Shown here one piece after another: positions 59,707-64,000 of a DNA stretch of 64,000 nucleotides. The notes below the pieces were generated by a model. The model was not told where the DNA came from, did not search any database, and worked only from the letters and a program-made list of their open reading frames with translations. Source of the stretch: Novosphingobium sp. EMRT-2 (GTDB lineage: Bacteria > Pseudomonadota > Alphaproteobacteria > Sphingomonadales > Sphingomonadaceae); assembly GCF_005145025.1 (NCBI RefSeq), contig NZ_CP039697.1, positions 496,001 to 560,000 of the forward strand, in the 5' to 3' direction. Position 1 is the stretch's first letter. Every line of letters begins with the position of its first letter. The position numbers and the translations under genes are program-made.

Positions 59707-62118
59707 ATGAAGTTCCATACGTCGCTGGCGGCCCTGCCGCTGGCGCTGCCGCTCGCGTTCGCGCCCGCCATGGCGCACGCCGCTGACGATGCGACACCCG
59801 CCGCCGCCGAGGCGGAAAGCCCCGACTCCGGCCGCGGGCTGGAGCAGATCGTGGTCGCCGCGACCAAGCGCGAGACCAATCTGCAGAAGACCCCGATCGC
59901 CATTTCCGTGGTGACCCCCACGGTCATCCGCGATCGCCATGTGCAAAGCCTGATCGATCTCGCCGATGGCGCCATTCCGTCGCTGCGCGTGGCCACGTTC
60001 GAAGCGCGCCAGTCGGCGCTGACGGTCGGCATTCGCGGCATCGTGCCGTTCGACGCCAACCAGACCGCGCGCGACCAGGGTGTGGGCGTCTATCTCGACG
60101 GAGTCTATCTCGGCCGCCAGCAGGGCCTGAACGCCGCGCTGTTCGATGTGCAGCGCGTGGAAGTCCTGCGCGGACCGCAGGGCACGTTGTTCGGCCGCAA
60201 CACCGAAGGCGGCGCGGTCAGCATCGTCACCGCGCAGCCCACCGGCGAATTCGGCGGCCGGGTGCTGGCGGGCGTGGGCAATTACGGCAGTTACAACGGC
60301 GAACTGCACGTGAACCTGCCCGAATTCCACAACATTGCCTTCAAGCTGGACGGCGTGGTCCAGCATCAGGACCCGACTGTGAAGAACCCGCTGGCGGGTC
60401 AGGCGGGCTGGAACCAGTATCAGCGCGTCGGCGGCCGAGCCACCGCCCTGTGGAAGCCGTTCGACGGCTTTTCGGCCGAGTTTTCCTATGATCAGTCGCG
60501 CGATGAGAACACGCCGTTCTACAGCCAGTTGATCAACTACAACCCCAATGGCCTGCCGGTTGCCACGCTGGCGCAGATCCAGGCCAACGGCGGCAAGCTG
60601 CCCAAGGGCTTCATCGCGCCGCTTTCGCCTCTGGTGGTGGTGAGCGGCAACCAGCGCATGTCGGTTGCGGACATCGGCGTGCCGCAGCAGCCGAGCGTGG
60701 ACAAGACCGACGGGTTTTCCGCCGTGCTCAAGTACAAGGTCAGTCCCAGCCTCGAACTGCGCTCGATCACCGCATGGCGCGGCGTGACCACCAACCAGTG
60801 GGACAATTCCGGCGGCGCGCACCGCACGGTGTTTCTGCCGAACGCCACGTTCAGCCGCTACAGCCTTTCCGACCTGCACCAGCGCCAGTTCAGCCAGGAA
60901 CTGCAGGCGGTGGGCAGCCTGGCGCGCTTCGACTATGTGGTCGGCCTCTACTATTTCACCGAGAACGCGCAGGAATCGGCGGCGACGCCTTCGTCGAACA
61001 CCTGGAACGCGGACGGCACCGGCTACATCATCAACAGCGAGATCGTGAACGGCGCGATCACCGCGTCGAACAACGGCTGGGCCTATGGCTCGCGCTTCAT
61101 CCAGCGCGACAGCCACGCCACGGCCCGCAGCTATGCCGCCTTCGCGCAAGTCACCTGGTCGCCGATCGACCCGCTGCACATCACCGTCGGCGGTCGCTAT
61201 ACCAAGGACAAGCGCAACGGCGCGCTGACCACGGTTTCGGGCGTCGCCACGCCGTGGACGTTCCGGTTCGACAAGGACCGGTTCGATCCGATGGTCACGC
61301 TGGCCTACGACCTGTCCTCCGGCGTGAACGTCTATGCCAAGTATTCCACCGGCTATCGCGCCGGCGGCGCCAACGACCGGTCGAGCACGTTCGGCGCGTT
61401 CGGACCGGAGAAGGTCAAGGCTTACGAACTCGGCGCGAAGATGGACTTCCTGGACCACAAGGTGCGCCTGAACCTTGCCGGCTACATCATGGATCGCACC
61501 GGCACGCAGATCGATTTCGACAACGTCGATACCTTGCAGTTCCTGGCCGATGGCTCGCCCAACCCGACCTACAACCTGCACACCGAAAACACCGCCAATG
61601 CGCCGGGCACCTCCAAGATCCGTGGCGTGGAAGCGGACCTGACGGTGCGTCCGGTCGAGAACATGACGCTGGGCGCGTCCTATGCCTATACGTACACCAA
61701 CATCCCCGCCACGGCGAACCCGAACCCGGGGCCGACGTTCGGGCAGTTGACGCAGGTCTTCGTGGTTTACACGCCCCGGAACGCGGCGTCGGCCTACGCT
61801 GATTACGAAGTCCCGCTCAGCGCCGCGGGCACTGCGCTGCGCTTCCACATCGATGCCAACTATGCGAGCAGCATGTACAGCTTCCAGTCCGAGAACGTGA
61901 AGACGGACGACAGCTTCATCGTCAACGGCCGGCTCGCGCTGGCGGACATTCCGATGAACGGCAACGGCCAGAAGCTGACGGTCGCCGCCTGGGCGCGCAA
62001 CCTGTTCAACGAAACGCATATCTATCGCCGCTCGGGCGCGAACGATGCGGTGCTGGGCGATTACGGCAACTTCAACCCGCCGCGCACGTTCGGCCTGGAA
62101 GCCTCGATCACCTTCTGA
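59707..62118 (+). CDS. TonB-dependent receptor
   Basis: An 803-residue outer-membrane receptor: signal peptide to MAHAA, TonB-box-like EQIVVAATKRE, NLQKTPIAISVVTP and GIRGIVPFDANQTARDQGVGVYLDGVYLGRQQG in the plug, and a barrel ending in Phe (TFGLEASITF). The KRETNLQKTPIAISV opening is common in sphingomonad receptors of the FyuA/IroN-like group. AGGGAGG lies 9 bases before the ATG. The ligand is unknown. A converging esterase follows. Confidence 0.92.
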   Translation: MKFHTSLAALPLALPLAFAPAMAHAADDATPAAAEAESPDSGRGLEQIVVAATKRETNLQKTPIAISVVTPTVIRDRHVQSLIDLADGAIPSLRVATFEARQSALTVGIRGIVPFDANQTARDQGVGVYLDGVYLGRQQGLNAALFDVQRVEVLRGPQGTLFGRNTEGGAVSIVTAQPTGEFGGRVLAGVGNYGSYNGELHVNLPEFHNIAFKLDGVVQHQDPTVKNPLAGQAGWNQYQRVGGRATALWKPFDGFSAEFSYDQSRDENTPFYSQLINYNPNGLPVATLAQIQANGGKLPKGFIAPLSPLVVVSGNQRMSVADIGVPQQPSVDKTDGFSAVLKYKVSPSLELRSITAWRGVTTNQWDNSGGAHRTVFLPNATFSRYSLSDLHQRQFSQELQAVGSLARFDYVVGLYYFTENAQESAATPSSNTWNADGTGYIINSEIVNGAITASNNGWAYGSRFIQRDSHATARSYAAFAQVTWSPIDPLHITVGGRYTKDKRNGALTTVSGVATPWTFRFDKDRFDPMVTLAYDLSSGVNVYAKYSTGYRAGGANDRSSTFGAFGPEKVKAYELGAKMDFLDHKVRLNLAGYIMDRTGTQIDFDNVDTLQFLADGSPNPTYNLHTENTANAPGTSKIRGVEADLTVRPVENMTLGASYAYTYTNIPATANPNPGPTFGQLTQVFVVYTPRNAASAYADYEVPLSAAGTALRFHIDANYASSMYSFQSENVKTDDSFIVNGRLALADIPMNGNGQKLTVAAWARNLFNETHIYRRSGANDAVLGDYGNFNPPRTFGLEASITF

Positions 62119-62162
62119 CGAGCTATCGAAGGGCGCGCAGGATCCTCACCCTGCGCAAAACT

Positions 62163-62193
62163 GGGGTGGGTGGCATGGCCATCCACCCCTTTT
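62163..62193. terminator. Terminator between TonB receptor and esterase
   Basis: GGGGTGGGTGGC and GCCATCCACCCC pair around ATG with one internal mismatch, followed by TTTT on the plus strand. It lies between converging genes. Confidence 0.8.
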
Positions 62194-62199
62194 CTTCGA

Positions 62200-63135
62200 T
62201 CAGGCCAGAGCCGCCTTCAGGCGCGCGCCGGCGCGGTCGATATAGGCCATGGCATCCGGCACGAACGCGAACATCGAGAAGAAGCCATGGACCATGCCGG
62301 GCGCCTCCTCCGCCTCCACCGGCACGCCGGCGGCCGTCAGGCGTTCCGCATAGGCAACGCCCTCGTCGCGTAGCGGATCGTATTGCGCGGTGATGACCGT
62401 GGCGGACGGCAACCGGGCAAGGCTTTCGGTGCGCAGCACGGTCGCGCCGTGGATATGCCCGTCGGCCTCGGTTCCGACATACTGGTCCCAGAACCAGCGC
62501 ATGGCGGCGGTGGAGAGGAAATACTGCCCGCCGCCGTTGGCGGCATAGGACGGCAGCGAGAAATCGGCATCGGTGACGGGATAGATCAGCAACTGGTGGC
62601 GCAGCGCCGGTCCGCCTTCGTCGCGCGCGCGGATCGCCACCGCCGCTGCCAGGTTGCCGCCGGCGCTGTCGCCCGCCACGGCGATCCGGGTGCCGTCCAC
62701 CCCCAGATCGGCGGCATGGTCCCGCGCCCAGACGAGCGCGTCGTAGCAATCGTCGAACGGGGCCGGGAAGGGGTGCTCCGGCGCCAGCCGGTAGCCGATG
62801 GAAAGCACCGCCGCGCCGCTGGCCCGCGCCAGCGCGCGGCAGGTCCCGTCGTGCGTATCGAGCGTGCCGATCACCCAGCCGCCGCCATGGTAATAGATCA
62901 CCACTGGAGGGTTCTCGCCCGAACCTTCGGGAACGTAGAGCCGCGCCGGGATCGTCCGCCCGGCCAGATCCAGCGACAGGTCCTCGACGATCGCCACGGC
63001 AGGCGGCGGCCCCATCTGCATCGGCCGCTGGTCGTTGATTTCGCGCAGCGCCCGTGCGGAGATCGCGGCGAAATCGACGGGCGGCATCTGCGCGAACATC
63101 GCGAGCAGGGCTTCGACTTGTGCATTCAACGCCAT
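62200..63135 (-). CDS. Alpha/beta hydrolase of the hormone-sensitive lipase family
   Basis: A 311-residue cytoplasmic esterase. YYHGGGWVIG forms the oxyanion hole, GDSAGGN the nucleophile elbow, the acidic residue is in YDPLRDEG and the His in GMVHGFFSM. This is bacterial lipase family IV. No signal peptide is seen. GGGGAGGA lies 7 bases before the ATG. It hydrolyses short-chain or aromatic esters; the physiological substrate may be what the converging receptor imports, which is a guess. Confidence 0.9.
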   Translation of the reverse strand: MALNAQVEALLAMFAQMPPVDFAAISARALREINDQRPMQMGPPPAVAIVEDLSLDLAGRTIPARLYVPEGSGENPPVVIYYHGGGWVIGTLDTHDGTCRALARASGAAVLSIGYRLAPEHPFPAPFDDCYDALVWARDHAADLGVDGTRIAVAGDSAGGNLAAAVAIRARDEGGPALRHQLLIYPVTDADFSLPSYAANGGGQYFLSTAAMRWFWDQYVGTEADGHIHGATVLRTESLARLPSATVITAQYDPLRDEGVAYAERLTAAGVPVEAEEAPGMVHGFFSMFAFVPDAMAYIDRAGARLKAALA

Positions 63136-63209
63136 CAAACTGTCCTCCCCTTCCGCATCTTCATTTCTGTCGGATCGCGCCGCGGTGCCGTGTCCAGGCT
63201 AGTGCGTGA

Positions 63210-63950
63210 TCATGCCTCCACGCGCACGTCGCGCACCAGATCAAGCACTTGTTGCGCGTGTTCCTTCCGGCAGATGAGCAGATCGGGCATGTAGGTATCG
63301 CGCTGGTTGTACACGAGCGGGCTGCCGTCGATGCGGCTGGCGTGGAGGCCATGCGCCAGCGCGACGGCGACCGGCGCGCAGGAATCCCATTCGTACTGTC
63401 CGCCCGAATGCAGGTAAATGTCCGCCTGCCCCCGGATCACGGCCATGGCCTTCGCCCCGGCCGAGCCCATCGGCACCAGGTCCGCGCCGAGCCGCTCGGC
63501 TACGGCGGTCGCCTCCGGCGCGGGGCGCGTGCGGCTGACGACCATGCGCAGCCGCGCCGGTGCGGGGGGAAGGGGGATCGGCCGGTCGGAGCGCAGTATC
63601 ACCCCGGCGCCGGGCAGCGCCACCGCGCCCAGCACAGGCGCGCCGTCCACCGCCAGCCCGACATGGACCGCCCAGTCGGTCCGCGCCTCGCCATATTCGC
63701 GCGTGCCATCGACGGGATCGACGATCCACACGCGCGCGGCGTCGAGTCGATCGGGGCTGTCCTTCTCCTCTTCGGAGAGCAGCGCATCGTCCGGGCGCTG
63801 TTCGCGCAGCGCGTGGCACAGGAACTGGTTGGCCGTGGCATCGCCTGCCTTGCCCAGCGCCTTGAGGCTCAGAATCCCGCTTTCGCGCACCGTAATCAGC
63901 AGCTTGCCTGCCACGTCGGCGAGGTGGGCGGCCAGTTCGGTGTCGTTCAT
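63210..63950 (-). CDS. cysQ: 3'(2'),5'-bisphosphate nucleotidase CysQ
   Basis: A 246-residue inositol-monophosphatase-fold enzyme that would recycle 3'-phosphoadenosine 5'-phosphate from sulfate activation. LLSEEEKDSP supplies the first metal Glu, WIVDPVDGTREYGE is the IMPase signature and YEWDSCAPVAV the C-terminal metal Asp. The ATG overlaps the stop of the upstream gene (ATGA). Inositol monophosphatase is an alternative, but the E-[YF]-x-E pattern after DGT favours CysQ. Confidence 0.87.
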   Translation of the reverse strand: MNDTELAAHLADVAGKLLITVRESGILSLKALGKAGDATANQFLCHALREQRPDDALLSEEEKDSPDRLDAARVWIVDPVDGTREYGEARTDWAVHVGLAVDGAPVLGAVALPGAGVILRSDRPIPLPPAPARLRMVVSRTRPAPEATAVAERLGADLVPMGSAGAKAMAVIRGQADIYLHSGGQYEWDSCAPVAVALAHGLHASRIDGSPLVYNQRDTYMPDLLICRKEHAQQVLDLVRDVRVEA

Positions 63951-64000
63951 ATCACGGGGCTCCAGCTGCCGATCACGCGCTCGACGATGCGTTCGGCGGC
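63947..64000 (-). CDS. 3' end of a gene coupled to cysQ
   Basis: Eighteen codons are visible, ending AAERIVERVIGSWSPVI then TGA, which overlaps the cysQ ATG. The helix-like tail and coupling to cysQ would suit the adenylyl-sulfate kinase end of a CysN/CysC protein, but too little is present to identify it. Confidence 0.4.
   Translation of the reverse strand, partial: AAERIVERVIGSWSPVI

Overview
The window looks like part of a secondary replicon (chromid or megaplasmid) of a high-GC alphaproteobacterium of the order Sphingomonadales, probably Novosphingobium or a relative. The evidence is the density of TonB-dependent receptors (four), the Xanthomonas/Caulobacter-type receptor with its halogenase, SapC and cupin neighbours, a Caulobacter-like xylose pathway, and a parA-parB-repA block with iterons and two identical parS-like palindromes at 46.2-50.4 kb. 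No tRNA, rRNA, CRISPR array, insertion sequence or phage gene was recognised.

Region 1 (1-18.0 kb) is a xylose/xylooligosaccharide module. It holds a GH3 glycosidase (cut by the left edge), a flavin-dependent tryptophan-halogenase-like protein and a TonB-dependent receptor on the minus strand. SapC-like and cupin_8 genes diverge from them. Next come an MFS sugar porter, a LacI-type XylR-like repressor, a low-GC DUF4304 gene, the tightly overlapping operon xylX-xylB-xylC-acetylesterase, and a secreted alpha/beta esterase. A 12-bp operator built on TAGCGCTA recurs at the key promoters and ties these genes into one regulon. xylA and xylD are not in the window.

Region 2 (18.0-32.1 kb) is a chemotaxis and c-di-GMP block. 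It has a PAS-GGDEF-EAL protein, a globin-coupled chemoreceptor, a CheB paralogue lacking its catalytic His, a membrane chemoreceptor broken by an amber codon, and a coupled STAS-cheA-cheR-cheB-cheD-cheY-cheW run. This ends in a 91-residue protein carrying a CheZ-like DLxGQ motif. A two-domain PilZ protein and an atypical FixJ-like regulator follow; two perfect FNR/FixK boxes precede the regulator. Oxygen sensing recurs here (globin sensor, FNR boxes).

Region 3 (32.2-34.4 kb) is a ZnuD-like zinc receptor behind a Zur-like palindrome. Region 4 (34.4-45.9 kb) looks like a catabolic unit for shikimate or quinate esters: two esterases, a QuiC-type 3-dehydroshikimate dehydratase, a TetR regulator, an aromatic-acid MFS transporter, a TonB-dependent receptor and a shikimate dehydrogenase, with the same approximately 20-bp element before both transcription units. 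An HTH-only IclR fragment ends it.

Region 5 (45.9-51.4 kb) is the replication and partition module plus a truncated haemoglobin. Region 6 (51.6-59.5 kb) is a two-component system followed by an RND efflux operon (permease, adaptor, outer-membrane lipoprotein). Region 7 (59.6-64 kb) holds another TonB-dependent receptor, a hormone-sensitive-lipase-type esterase, CysQ, and the 3' end of a gene coupled to cysQ.
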